64,000 nucleotides of DNA from Lysobacteraceae bacterium NML91-0213 (GTDB taxonomy: Bacteria > Pseudomonadota > Gammaproteobacteria > Xanthomonadales > Xanthomonadaceae), in the NCBI GenBank assembly GCA_002798175.1, contig NWQL01000005.1, positions 294,303-358,302 on the forward strand. The letters are read 5' to 3'. Shown in pieces: positions 8,980 through 16,660 of the stretch (position 1 is the stretch's first letter; each line of letters opens with the position of its first letter). The notes beneath the pieces were generated by a model. That model had not been told where the DNA came from. It worked only from the letters and a program-made list of their open reading frames with translations, and made no database searches. A program made the position numbers and the translations under genes.

Positions 8980-9073
8980 ACCGGGGGGTGTGCTCCCCCG
9001 GCCGGAGTCCGCATCCAGCTACCACGGCCGGCCGCCGGCCATCCATGGCCGGCTGGGAGCACACCCCCCCGGT
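8980..9073. repeat. Inverted repeat with a nested palindrome
   Basis: The arm at 8980-8997 (ACCGGGGGGTGTGCTCCC) is repeated in reverse complement at 9055-9073 with one extra C. Between the arms lies GCCGGCCA-TCCA-TGGCCGGC (9034-9053), a perfect 8-bp palindrome. The layout, arms of about 18 bases around a 57-base structured centre, resembles a small non-autonomous repeat element; no transposase is present. Confidence 0.6.
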
Positions 9074-9299
9074 GCACGCGGCGGGCTCCGACGTTCGTTG
9101 GCTTCGGCACATGGGAACAGGAGCGGGCGGCTGAGGGCCGCGCGACCACGCTCGAGCCCGTCGGGCTGGCATGGAGATCGACAGCGGCGGCAGCCGAAGT
9201 CGTCAATCGCCACGACGGCCTGTTGTTCTCTGGCCGTTGACCTTCTTCCGGACGCCACGCCAGGTCCGAGCCCGCCGCGGACGCAGGGGAATGTCCAGA

Positions 9300-9319
9300 G
9301 CCGGCCAGGGATGGCCGGC
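9300..9319. repeat. Second copy of the GCCGGCCA palindrome
   Basis: GCCGGCCA-GGGA-TGGCCGGC has exactly the arms of the palindrome at 9034-9053 with a different four-base loop (GGGA here, TCCA there). Two such copies within 270 bases of gene-free DNA suggest a dispersed intergenic repeat family. Confidence 0.55.
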
Positions 9320-9518
9320 GACGGATGTGGTAGCAGGACGCGAAGCCATCCGGCTGGGCACCCCCCTGTGGCCGTGGTGGGCCACCCCGGATGCCGAGGG
9401 GCTCCCTCCGATCAGGAAGGACCGGGTGTGCGTCAGCGCGAGGACCGTGACATGGGCCAGCCTCGCCGCTTCGCACACGCTTCCGCCCGGGTATCCATCG
9501 CCTCGCGGGCGCGCTTCT

Positions 9519-10115
9519 TCACTCGGCCTGCGGGTGAGGGGTGAGAGCCGTCGCGTCGGATGCGGTATCCGCGAACAGCTCCCGCCAGCCTTCGTGGCCG
9601 AGGCGGTCGAGGGTGCGCACGTTGCGTTCCACGATCACGTCGGGATCCGGGTAGGCATCGACCGCGCGGCTCACGCTGTCCTCGCGCAGCAGGTGCAGGG
9701 TCGGGAACGGCGAACGGTTGGTGTAGTTGGCGATGTCGTCGTCGGCGGTGCCGTCGAAGCGGTAGTGCGGATGGAAGCTCGCCACCTGCAGCACGCCCTC
9801 GAGGTCGAACTCGGCCACCAGTGCCTCGGCGATGCCGAGGAAATCGTTGTAGTCGAGGAAATCGCCCAGAACCTGCGGATGGATCAGCAGCGTGGTGTCG
9901 GTGACCTCGGCGGGGGTGTCGCGCAGGTGCAGCAGCTCCGCGGCCAGGTCCTCCAGCAGCGCCTCCGCGGTCGTGGCGTCGCTCACCACGAAGCGCACCT
10001 GGTCCTTGACCATCACCGCCTTCGCGAACGGGCACAGGTTGAGGCCGATCACCGCGCGTTCCAGCCAGCGGCGGGTGAGGGCGACCGGATCGGCGGGCAG
10101 CGCTGCGTCGGACAT
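9519..10115 (-). CDS. DUF1415 domain-containing protein
   Basis: A 198-aa soluble protein of the DUF1415 family, of unknown function. The family hallmarks are visible: an N-terminal NLCPFA Cys motif at about residue 26, a central PHYRFDG stretch (about 117), NRSPFPTLHLLRE (about 133) and a C-terminal NVRTLDRLGHEGW. There is no signal peptide. It starts at ATG 10115 and is divergent from the EamA gene, with 83 bases between the two starts. The family is common in gammaproteobacteria. Confidence 0.85.
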   Translation of the reverse strand: MSDAALPADPVALTRRWLERAVIGLNLCPFAKAVMVKDQVRFVVSDATTAEALLEDLAAELLHLRDTPAEVTDTTLLIHPQVLGDFLDYNDFLGIAEALVAEFDLEGVLQVASFHPHYRFDGTADDDIANYTNRSPFPTLHLLREDSVSRAVDAYPDPDVIVERNVRTLDRLGHEGWRELFADTASDATALTPHPQAE

Positions 10116-10198
10116 GTGGAAGGCTCGTGCGGGCGGCGCACGATAGCGCAGCCGCGCGGCCCGGCGCTAAGCTGGCCCGCCCCGTGCGTCTCGCCTGC

Positions 10199-11131
10199 AT
10201 GCCCGCTGCGTCCGCATCCAGCTCCGTCGCACCGCGCGTCGACCCCACCGGCGCCACGCTGTGGATGCTGCTGGCGGTGGCCCTGTTCGCGCTGATGGAT
10301 GGCGGCATGAAGTGGCTGTCCGACGACTATCCGCCGCTGCAGGTCGCCGCGTTGCGTGGCGCCGCCGCACTGCCGCTGGTGTTCGCCTGGGTGGTATGGA
10401 GCGGCGCCCTGGGCAGCCTGCTACGCGTGCACTGGCGCCTGCACCTGCTGCGCGGCGCGCTCGGCGTGCTGATGATGTGGGGCTTCGTCTACGGCCTGGC
10501 GCGGATGCCGATGACCACGGCCTACGCGATCGTGTTCGTGTCGCCGCTGATGGTCAGCGCGCTGGCGGTGCCGCTGCTGGGCGAAAAGGTCGGGCCGCGA
10601 CGCTGGGCGGCGATCGTGGTCGGCCTGGCCGGCGTGCTGGTGGTGCTGCGGCCCACCGCCGACGGCATCGCCACCGGGGCCGGGCTGGTGCTGGTGCTGG
10701 CGGCCGCCTGCTATGCGGGTGCGGCGATCACCGTGCGCATGCTGGCGCAGCGCGACAGCGTGCAGTCGATGGTGTTCTGGTTCCTGGCGATGATCGCGGT
10801 GGGTGCCGGCACGCTGGCGCTGCCGGACTGGCAGCCGATCGCCCTGCGCGACGTGCTGCCGATCCTGGTGGTCGGGGTGAGCGGCGCGCTCGGGCAGGTG
10901 GCGATGACCCATGCATTCCGCCTGGGCGAGGCCTCGCAGCTGGCGCCGCTGGAATACACCGGGCTGGTCTGGGTGGTGCTGCTGGACCTCGCGGTGTGGG
11001 GCGTGCTGCCCGACCGCATGACCTGGCTGGGTGCGGCGATCATCATCGCCAGCGGCCTGTACCTGCTGCGCCGCGAACGCATCCGCGCGCAGGACCACCT
11101 GGCTTCCGGTCCCGCCGACACCCCGCCATGA
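10199..11131 (+). CDS. EamA-family DMT transporter
   Basis: A 310-aa inner-membrane protein of ten predicted helices made of two EamA halves (about 18-155 and 170-305), each with the typical helix-rich pattern; LYLLRRE closes the last helix. Such proteins export amino acids or other metabolites in the drug/metabolite transporter superfamily, and the substrate is not predictable. The frame is open upstream, but ATG 10199 places the start right before the first helix and 26 bases after a TAAGCT minus-10-like box. Confidence 0.87.
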   Translation: MPAASASSSVAPRVDPTGATLWMLLAVALFALMDGGMKWLSDDYPPLQVAALRGAAALPLVFAWVVWSGALGSLLRVHWRLHLLRGALGVLMMWGFVYGLARMPMTTAYAIVFVSPLMVSALAVPLLGEKVGPRRWAAIVVGLAGVLVVLRPTADGIATGAGLVLVLAAACYAGAAITVRMLAQRDSVQSMVFWFLAMIAVGAGTLALPDWQPIALRDVLPILVVGVSGALGQVAMTHAFRLGEASQLAPLEYTGLVWVVLLDLAVWGVLPDRMTWLGAAIIIASGLYLLRRERIRAQDHLASGPADTPP

Positions 11132-11156
11132 CGATCGCCACGACAGGCCGGCCGCG

Positions 11157-11705
11157 TTGCCCTGGCTGCTGATCCCGCTGGCGGTCCTGCTGCTGCCGGT
11201 GCTGCTGGTGGCGGCGTGGCCGCTGTCGTTGTGGTGGCGCTATCGCAGCGGCCCGGTGCTGCGCCCGGTGCGCGGGTGGCAACTTGCGCTGCAGGCGTGG
11301 CTGCTGCTGCCCGCGCTGCCGATGCTGCTGCTCGGCGCATGGCTTGCGCAGTCGTGGTGGGCGCCAGCGGCCACGGCGTGGGCGGCAGCCGGGGCGCTTG
11401 CCGGCATCGCGCTGGGGGCGGTGCGGGTCGCGCTGACGCGGGTCGGCCGGTCACCCGGTGGCCTGCGCTGGTACACGCCGGAACGCTGGATCGCGCTGGG
11501 CCTGTCGGTGCTGGTCACCGCCCGGGTGATCTGGATGCTGTGGCAGGGATGGCAGGCCTGGCAGGGCGTGATGGCGCTCGATGCATGGCGTGCGTCGCGG
11601 GCAACGCTGTTCGCCCTCGGCGGCCTGGTGCTCGGGCAATCGCTCGGCTATGCATGGGGGCTGCGCTGGCGCCTGCGCGAGCGCCCACCGCGACCCGGAC
11701 GCTGA
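11157..11705 (+). CDS. Hypothetical five-helix membrane protein, start uncertain
   Basis: Not recognised with confidence. From a TTG at 11157 the frame encodes 182 aa with about five hydrophobic helices (residues 1-24, 38-58, 64-84, 105-125 and 150-170) joined by short Arg-rich loops such as GRSPGGLRWYTPER. The only nearby ATG (11128) is in another frame and stops after 14 codons, so either TTG is the start, an upstream ATG inside the EamA gene (11031) is used, or a single base has been lost near 11140-11156. It follows the EamA gene closely and is probably co-transcribed with it. Confidence 0.6.
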   Translation: MPWLLIPLAVLLLPVLLVAAWPLSLWWRYRSGPVLRPVRGWQLALQAWLLLPALPMLLLGAWLAQSWWAPAATAWAAAGALAGIALGAVRVALTRVGRSPGGLRWYTPERWIALGLSVLVTARVIWMLWQGWQAWQGVMALDAWRASRATLFALGGLVLGQSLGYAWGLRWRLRERPPRPGR

Positions 11706-11710
11706 AACGA

Positions 11711-11736
11711 CGGACGGGCCCCGAAGGGCCCGTCCG
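11711..11736. terminator. Hairpin between convergent genes
   Basis: An 11-bp perfect stem, CGGACGGGCCC paired with its complement around a CGAA loop, lies between the membrane-protein gene (+) and ompW (-). There is no T-run, so it may act as a factor-assisted or bidirectional terminator. Confidence 0.6.
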
Positions 11737-11764
11737 CGATGGCACTGGAGCGGCGTGCCTGCAA

Positions 11765-12388
11765 TCAGAAGCGCGCGCCGATGCCCACGCCGACGGTCCA
11801 GGGATCGATCTTCAGATCCTCGGCAATGGTCTCGCCGGTACTGCCCAGCCGCGCATCCGAACGCGCACGCAGGTAACGCGCGTCGGCACGGGCGAACCAG
11901 GTCTCGTTGATGTTCATGTCCACGCCCACGGTGCCGATGGCGCCGCGCGGAGTGGTCAGCCCGACATGGTCACCACCGCCGGCGATGTCCTCGTTGCTGA
12001 TATTGGATTCGTACACGCCAAGGCCCACGAACGGACGGAAGGTGTTGTCCGCCTCGCCGAAGTGGTACTGGCCGCTCAGCGCGATGGGCTGCTGTTCGAT
12101 CGTGCCGATCTTGCCTTCCGGGCCGCGCACGCGATGGTTGTACTTGTCCAGCGCGCCCCACAGCTCGACGCCCCAGTTGTCGGTGACGTGGTAGGTGGCG
12201 CTCAGCGTGGGCGCCGGGCCGCCATCGATGTCGAGACCGGTCGCGGGGTCGGAATGCGGCTCCATCAGGGTCACGCCGCCAACCACGGAGAAGCGTTTGC
12301 CGGAGGCGGTACCGGTGTCCTGCGCGAGCGCGGGTGCCGCGGCAAGTGCGAGCGCGGAAGTGAGCGTCAGGGTGCGGAAAAGGGTCAT
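11765..12388 (-). CDS. ompW: OmpW-family outer membrane protein
   Basis: A 207-aa eight-stranded beta-barrel. The signal peptide ends at about residue 22 (ALAAAPALA|Q). The first barrel strand carries KRFSVVGGVTLMEP, followed by the family feature of a long loop and TLSATYHVTDNWGVEL (about 64-79), and the protein ends in VGIGARF with the C-terminal Phe needed for outer-membrane assembly. OmpW proteins form narrow hydrophobic channels linked to stress and small-molecule uptake. It stands alone, divergent from aceF by 272 bases. Confidence 0.87.
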   Translation of the reverse strand: MTLFRTLTLTSALALAAAPALAQDTGTASGKRFSVVGGVTLMEPHSDPATGLDIDGGPAPTLSATYHVTDNWGVELWGALDKYNHRVRGPEGKIGTIEQQPIALSGQYHFGEADNTFRPFVGLGVYESNISNEDIAGGGDHVGLTTPRGAIGTVGVDMNINETWFARADARYLRARSDARLGSTGETIAEDLKIDPWTVGVGIGARF

Positions 12389-12600
12389 GGGTGATCTCCT
12401 CGATCTCTTTGTTGTGTTGCCCCGGGGAGAGGGCGCAGCCACCCTATCGGCGCGCGGATGAACCGCACTACGCCATTGCATGAATCGCGCAAAACGATTT
12501 CACAGGCGCTTCAGCGTTTTCCGCACGCTGGCCCTCCTGCCGGCTCGGCGACGCCCGCATGGCCATACGCACGTGTACGCCGCTGCGCACGGTTGCGCGG

Positions 12601-12629
12601 TTGGCGGGGGCAGCGCGGGGGGACACAAT
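12601..12629 (+). promoter_or_regulatory. Candidate promoter of aceF-lpd
   Basis: TTGGCG (12601-12606) and CACAAT (12624-12629) are separated by 17 bases, and the second box ends 31 bases before the aceF start codon. No operator dyad was recognised. Confidence 0.45.
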
Positions 12630-12660
12630 AGCCACCCCCTACGTTTGCGCGGAGCGCCGC

Positions 12661-14391
12661 ATGGCCGACCTCAAAGAAGCACGTGTGCCGGATATCGGCG
12701 GCTATGACGACGTGCCCGTGATCGAAGTGCTGGTGTCGGTCGGCGACCGCGTGGAGAAGGACCAGGGCCTGCTGACGCTGGAATCCGACAAGGCCACGAT
12801 GGAGGTGCCGGCGCCGTTCGCAGGCACGGTGCGCGAACTCAGGGTCCGGGAAGGCGACAGGGTCTCGCAGGACAGCGTGGTGGCGATGATCGAATCCGAT
12901 GCCGCCGGCGCGCCTGCCGCATCCGCATCCCCGTCCGCCCAATCCACGCCCGTTGCCGCACCTGCTGCGCCGGAATCGCGTGCGGCCACGCCGGCACCCC
13001 CGGCCGCGGGCGCAGCGGCGCCTGCTGCGTCGGGTGGCATCCAGGACGCGGCGGTGCCCGATATCGGCGGCCAGGACGACGTGCCGGTGATCGAGGTGCT
13101 GGTGGCCGTGGGCGATCGCGTGGAAAAGGACCAGGGCCTGGTCACGCTGGAATCCGACAAGGCGACGATGGAGGTCCCGGCACCGTTTGCCGGCACCGTG
13201 GTCGAGCTGACCGTCGCGGTCGGCGACACCGTGTCCGCCGGCAGCGTGGTGGCGCGGATCGAAGCCCGGGGCGACGCGAGCGCGACATCCGGCAAGGGGC
13301 CGGCACAGCCGCAGGCACAGGCGCCGGAGCAGAGCGATGATCCGGCCGTGGAGCCGGCCTCGCCCGGCACCCGTCCGGACAATATCGCCCGCGCCTCGAT
13401 GGAGCACCGCCCGGCCGGCCGCGGCGAGCCGCCGGTGCGTTTCGACGCGGAGGCCGTCATGCCCGGCAAGGTGCCGTATGCCAGCCCGGCGGTGCGCCTG
13501 TTCGCGCGCGAGCTTGGCGTGGATCTGTCGCAGGTCACCGGCAGCGCACGCGGCGGGCGCATCACCCGCGAGGACGTGCAGCAGTTCGTCAAGGGCGCGC
13601 TGGCCGGCGGTGCCCCGCAGCCGGCCGGCAAGTCGGGCAGTGGCGGCGGTGGACTCGACCTGCTGCCGTGGCCGAAGGTGGATTTCTCGAAGTTCGGCGA
13701 GATCGAGGAAAAGCCGCTGTCGCGGATCCGGAAGATCTCCGGCGCCAACCTCGCGCGCAACTGGGCGATGATCCCGCACGTCACCCAGCACGACGATGCC
13801 GACATCACCGCGCTGGAAGAACTGCGCGTGCAGCTCAACCGGGAACACGAGAAGGCCGGCATCAAGCTGACCATGCTCGCGTTCCTGATCAAGGCCAGCG
13901 CCTCGGCGCTGAAGACCTTCCCGGAATTCAACGCCTCGCTCGATGCCTCGGGCGAGACGCTGACCCTGAAGAAGTACTTCCACATCGGTTTCGCCGCCGA
14001 CACCCCCAACGGGCTGGTGGTGCCGGTGGTGCGCGACGTCGACCGCAAGGGCGTGATCGAGATCGCGCAGGAGACCTCGGCGCTGGCGAAGAAGGCGCGC
14101 GAGGGCAAGCTCGGCCCGGCCGACATGTCCGGTGGCTGCTTCTCGATCAGCTCGCTCGGCGGCATCGGCGGCACCTCGTTCACCCCGATCGTCAACGCGC
14201 CGGAAGTGGCGATCCTCGGCGTGTCGAAGGCGGCGATGAAGCCGGTCTGGAACGGCGAGAAGTTCAAGCCGCGGCTGGTGCTGCCGCTGTCGCTGTCCTA
14301 CGACCACCGCGTGATCGACGGCGCCGCCGCCGCGCGCTTCACCGCGTATCTCGCCCAGGTGCTGGGCGACATGCGCCGCGTCCTGCTGTGA
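12661..14391 (+). CDS. aceF: Pyruvate dehydrogenase E2, dihydrolipoyllysine acetyltransferase
   Basis: The 576-aa core subunit transfers acetyl groups from lipoyl-lysine to CoA. Two lipoyl domains (about residues 1-78 and 120-200) each show LESDKATMEVP with the lipoylated Lys. An Ala/Pro linker joins each to the next part; the peripheral E1/E3-binding domain is at about 275-315 (ASPAVRLFARELGV), and the catalytic domain ends with the active-site DHRVIDG near residue 550. ATG 12661 starts the first lipoyl domain. It is followed after 16 bases by lpd; the E1 gene aceE is not in the window. Confidence 0.95.
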   Translation: MADLKEARVPDIGGYDDVPVIEVLVSVGDRVEKDQGLLTLESDKATMEVPAPFAGTVRELRVREGDRVSQDSVVAMIESDAAGAPAASASPSAQSTPVAAPAAPESRAATPAPPAAGAAAPAASGGIQDAAVPDIGGQDDVPVIEVLVAVGDRVEKDQGLVTLESDKATMEVPAPFAGTVVELTVAVGDTVSAGSVVARIEARGDASATSGKGPAQPQAQAPEQSDDPAVEPASPGTRPDNIARASMEHRPAGRGEPPVRFDAEAVMPGKVPYASPAVRLFARELGVDLSQVTGSARGGRITREDVQQFVKGALAGGAPQPAGKSGSGGGGLDLLPWPKVDFSKFGEIEEKPLSRIRKISGANLARNWAMIPHVTQHDDADITALEELRVQLNREHEKAGIKLTMLAFLIKASASALKTFPEFNASLDASGETLTLKKYFHIGFAADTPNGLVVPVVRDVDRKGVIEIAQETSALAKKAREGKLGPADMSGGCFSISSLGGIGGTSFTPIVNAPEVAILGVSKAAMKPVWNGEKFKPRLVLPLSLSYDHRVIDGAAAARFTAYLAQVLGDMRRVLL

Positions 14392-14407
14392 TGCGCGGAG
14401 ACCTGTG

Positions 14408-16315
14408 ATGGCCAAGACCCAGGAAGTGAAGGTGCCCGACATCGGCGGCCAGGCCGATGTACCGGTGATCGAAGTGCTGGTCGCCGTCGGCGACACCGTG
14501 GCGAAGGACCAGGGACTGGTCACGCTGGAGTCCGACAAGGCGACGATGGAGGTGCCGTCCCCGGTGGCGGGCGTGGTGCGCGAGCTGAAGGTCGCGGTCG
14601 GCGACACGCTGTCCGAAGGGAGCGTGGTCGCGGTGATCGAGGCGGCCGATGCCGATGACGCGGGCAACCCACGCGGTGCGCCTGATGCCGCGGCCGGGAC
14701 AGACGGCGGCAAAGCAGGCGGCACACCTCTGCCGCCTGCGGGAGAGGTCGACGCGCGCCGCGCGTCGGGCGAGGGCAACACCGCCGCGGCCAAGGGTTAC
14801 GGCAGCACGTCGCAGCCCGCCGATGCGAAGGCCGGGCGTGCGCAATCGAAGCCGTCCACCGCGGCGCCTTCGAGCGGCCGCAAGGCCGACGTCGAGTGCC
14901 GCATCGTCGTGCTCGGCTCCGGCCCTGGCGGCTACACCGCCGCTTTCCGTGCCGCCGACCTCGGCCTCGATACCGTTCTGGTCGAGCGTTACGACAACCT
15001 CGGCGGCGTCTGCCTCAATGTCGGCTGCATTCCGTCCAAGGCGCTGCTGCACGCTGCCGATGTCATCGACCAGGCGCAGCACGCCAGCGTCTACGGCGTC
15101 GACTTCGGCACGCCGAAGATCGAGCTCGACCGCCTGCGCGCCTACAAGGACAAGGTCGTCGGCCAGCTCACCAGGGGGCTGGCCGGCATGGCCAAGCAGC
15201 GCAAGGTGCGGGTGGTGGCCGGCACCGGCAGTTTCGTGTCGCCCAACGAGCTCGAGGTGACCGGCGCCGATGGCAATACGCAGCTCGTGCGCTTCGAGCA
15301 GTGCATCATCGCCGCCGGTTCGCAGGCGCTGAAGCTGCCCGGCTTCCCGTGGGACGACCCACGGATCATGGATTCCACCGATGCACTGCAGCTGGCCGAG
15401 GTCCCGAAGCGGATGCTGGTGGTCGGTGGCGGCATCATCGGCCTGGAAATGGCCACGGTGTACCGCGCGCTGGGCGCCGAAGTGACGGTGGTGGAGCTGG
15501 CCGACCAGCTGATGCCTGGCGCCGACCGTGACCTGGTCAGGCCGCTGGCCGATCGCCTGAAGAAGCAGGGCGTGTCGGTGCACCTGAAGACCAGGGTGGT
15601 CGAGGCGAAGGCCGCCAGCAAGGCCATCGAGGTGAGCTTCGACGGCGAGAACGTCCCGCAGGCAACGCGGTTCGACCGCGTGCTGGTGGCCGTGGGGCGC
15701 AGCCCGAACGGTGGGAAGATCGCCGCCGACAAGGCCGGCGTCGAAGTCACCGAGCGCGGCTTCATCGAGGTCGACCGGCAGATGCGCACCAACGTGCCGC
15801 ATATCTTCGCCATCGGCGACCTCGTCGGCCAGCCGATGCTGGCGCACAAGGCGACGCACGAGGGCAAGCTCGCCGCCGAAGTGGCCGCCGGCGAAGGCGA
15901 TCCTGATAAGAGCCGGGAATGGGTGGCACGGGTCATCCCGTCCGTCGCCTACACCGACCCGGAAATCGCCTGGGTCGGTGTCACCGAGAACGAGGCCAGG
16001 GCCAAGGGGCTCAAGGTCGGCGTCGGCAAGTTCCCGTGGGCCGCCAGCGGCCGCGCGATCGGCCTCGACCGTACCGAAGGGTTCACCAAGCTGGTGTTCG
16101 ACGAGGCCACGCATCGCATCCTCGGTGCCGGCATCGTCGGCGTGCACGCCGGCGAGCTGATCGCCGAGGCCGCGCTTGCCATCGAGATGGGCGCGGAAGT
16201 CGCCGATATCGCCCACACCATCCACCCGCACCCGACGCTCGGCGAATCGGTGGCGATGGCCGCCGAGGTCTACGACGGAACCATCACCGACCTCTACCTG
16301 CCCAGGCGCAAGTAG
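14408..16315 (+). CDS. lpdA: Dihydrolipoyl dehydrogenase (E3) with N-terminal lipoyl domain
   Basis: A 635-aa FAD enzyme that reoxidises dihydrolipoyl groups with NAD. Unusually for E. coli-type complexes, residues 1-76 are a lipoyl domain (LESDKATMEVP), joined by a low-complexity linker (about 80-158) to the E3 core. The core has VLGSGPGGY for FAD, the redox disulfide GGVCLNVGCIP, a second NAD-binding GGGIIGLE, and the C-terminal HPHPTLGES with the catalytic His-Glu pair. GTG 14405 immediately precedes ATG 14408 and could also be used. The linker contains a repeat-like insertion (14726-14775). Confidence 0.95.
   Translation: MAKTQEVKVPDIGGQADVPVIEVLVAVGDTVAKDQGLVTLESDKATMEVPSPVAGVVRELKVAVGDTLSEGSVVAVIEAADADDAGNPRGAPDAAAGTDGGKAGGTPLPPAGEVDARRASGEGNTAAAKGYGSTSQPADAKAGRAQSKPSTAAPSSGRKADVECRIVVLGSGPGGYTAAFRAADLGLDTVLVERYDNLGGVCLNVGCIPSKALLHAADVIDQAQHASVYGVDFGTPKIELDRLRAYKDKVVGQLTRGLAGMAKQRKVRVVAGTGSFVSPNELEVTGADGNTQLVRFEQCIIAAGSQALKLPGFPWDDPRIMDSTDALQLAEVPKRMLVVGGGIIGLEMATVYRALGAEVTVVELADQLMPGADRDLVRPLADRLKKQGVSVHLKTRVVEAKAASKAIEVSFDGENVPQATRFDRVLVAVGRSPNGGKIAADKAGVEVTERGFIEVDRQMRTNVPHIFAIGDLVGQPMLAHKATHEGKLAAEVAAGEGDPDKSREWVARVIPSVAYTDPEIAWVGVTENEARAKGLKVGVGKFPWAASGRAIGLDRTEGFTKLVFDEATHRILGAGIVGVHAGELIAEAALAIEMGAEVADIAHTIHPHPTLGESVAMAAEVYDGTITDLYLPRRK
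14726..14775 (+). repeat. REP-like dyad inside the E3 linker coding sequence
   Basis: CCTCTGCCGC and GCGGGAGAGG form a 10-bp stem with one mismatch around CT (14726-14747), followed by CGCGCGCCGCGCG and GGGCGAGGG. This arrangement resembles intergenic REP sequences but is read in frame as about 17 residues of the flexible linker. Confidence 0.5.
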
Positions 16316-16415
16316 GGCTTCGGGCGGGCCGCCCCCGGCGCGCGCGCCGCAGCTCCAGGCGTCGCGGCTGCGTGTCCCGGCCCCTCCCGCCGTGTGCGGA
16401 TGGGGTGCCCGCAGG

Positions 16416-16447
16416 GCCCGCCCCCGACCTTCCGGTCGCGGGCGGGC
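16416..16447 (+). terminator. Hairpin downstream of lpdA
   Basis: GCCCGCCCCCGACC pairs with GGTCGCGGGCGGGC around TTCC, 14 bp with one mismatch, about 100 bases after the lpdA stop. No T-run follows. The 345-base gap 16316-16660 holds this hairpin and the candidate promoter at 16573; nothing else was seen. Confidence 0.55.
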
Positions 16448-16572
16448 ACGGGTCGCGGCGGCGCCACTCCACCCTCGTGCGCCACCGGTCCACTGCCCCC
16501 ATGCGCGACCGCCATCCGCTTCGCGTGTGCGCACGTCTGCAATTCCGCGCGGACGCGGGTTTACCCGGGTTG

Positions 16573-16588
16573 TGGCACCTCCTGTGCA
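16573..16588 (+). promoter_or_regulatory. Candidate sigma-54 promoter of the amidase gene
   Basis: TGGCAC-CTCCT-GTGCA has the GG and GC dinucleotides ten bases apart as required for sigma-54; the canonical TTGC of the minus-12 element is GTGC here. It lies 72 bases before the amidase ATG. Because GCAC-N5-GTGC is also a dyad, an ordinary operator is an alternative. Confidence 0.38.
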
Positions 16589-16660
16589 GGCGTAAGCCGT
16601 CCACAGGGCTCGCGCCCTGCAGGGGGGACCGCACCGGCGCCACGCGCCACGGGAGGATTC

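Noticed and set aside
8783..9544. Long open frames in several phases in the gap after the CDF gene
   Set aside because: Two or more frames are open at once, no ribosome site fits, and the translations are low-complexity with no known family. The stretch is better described by its repeats.
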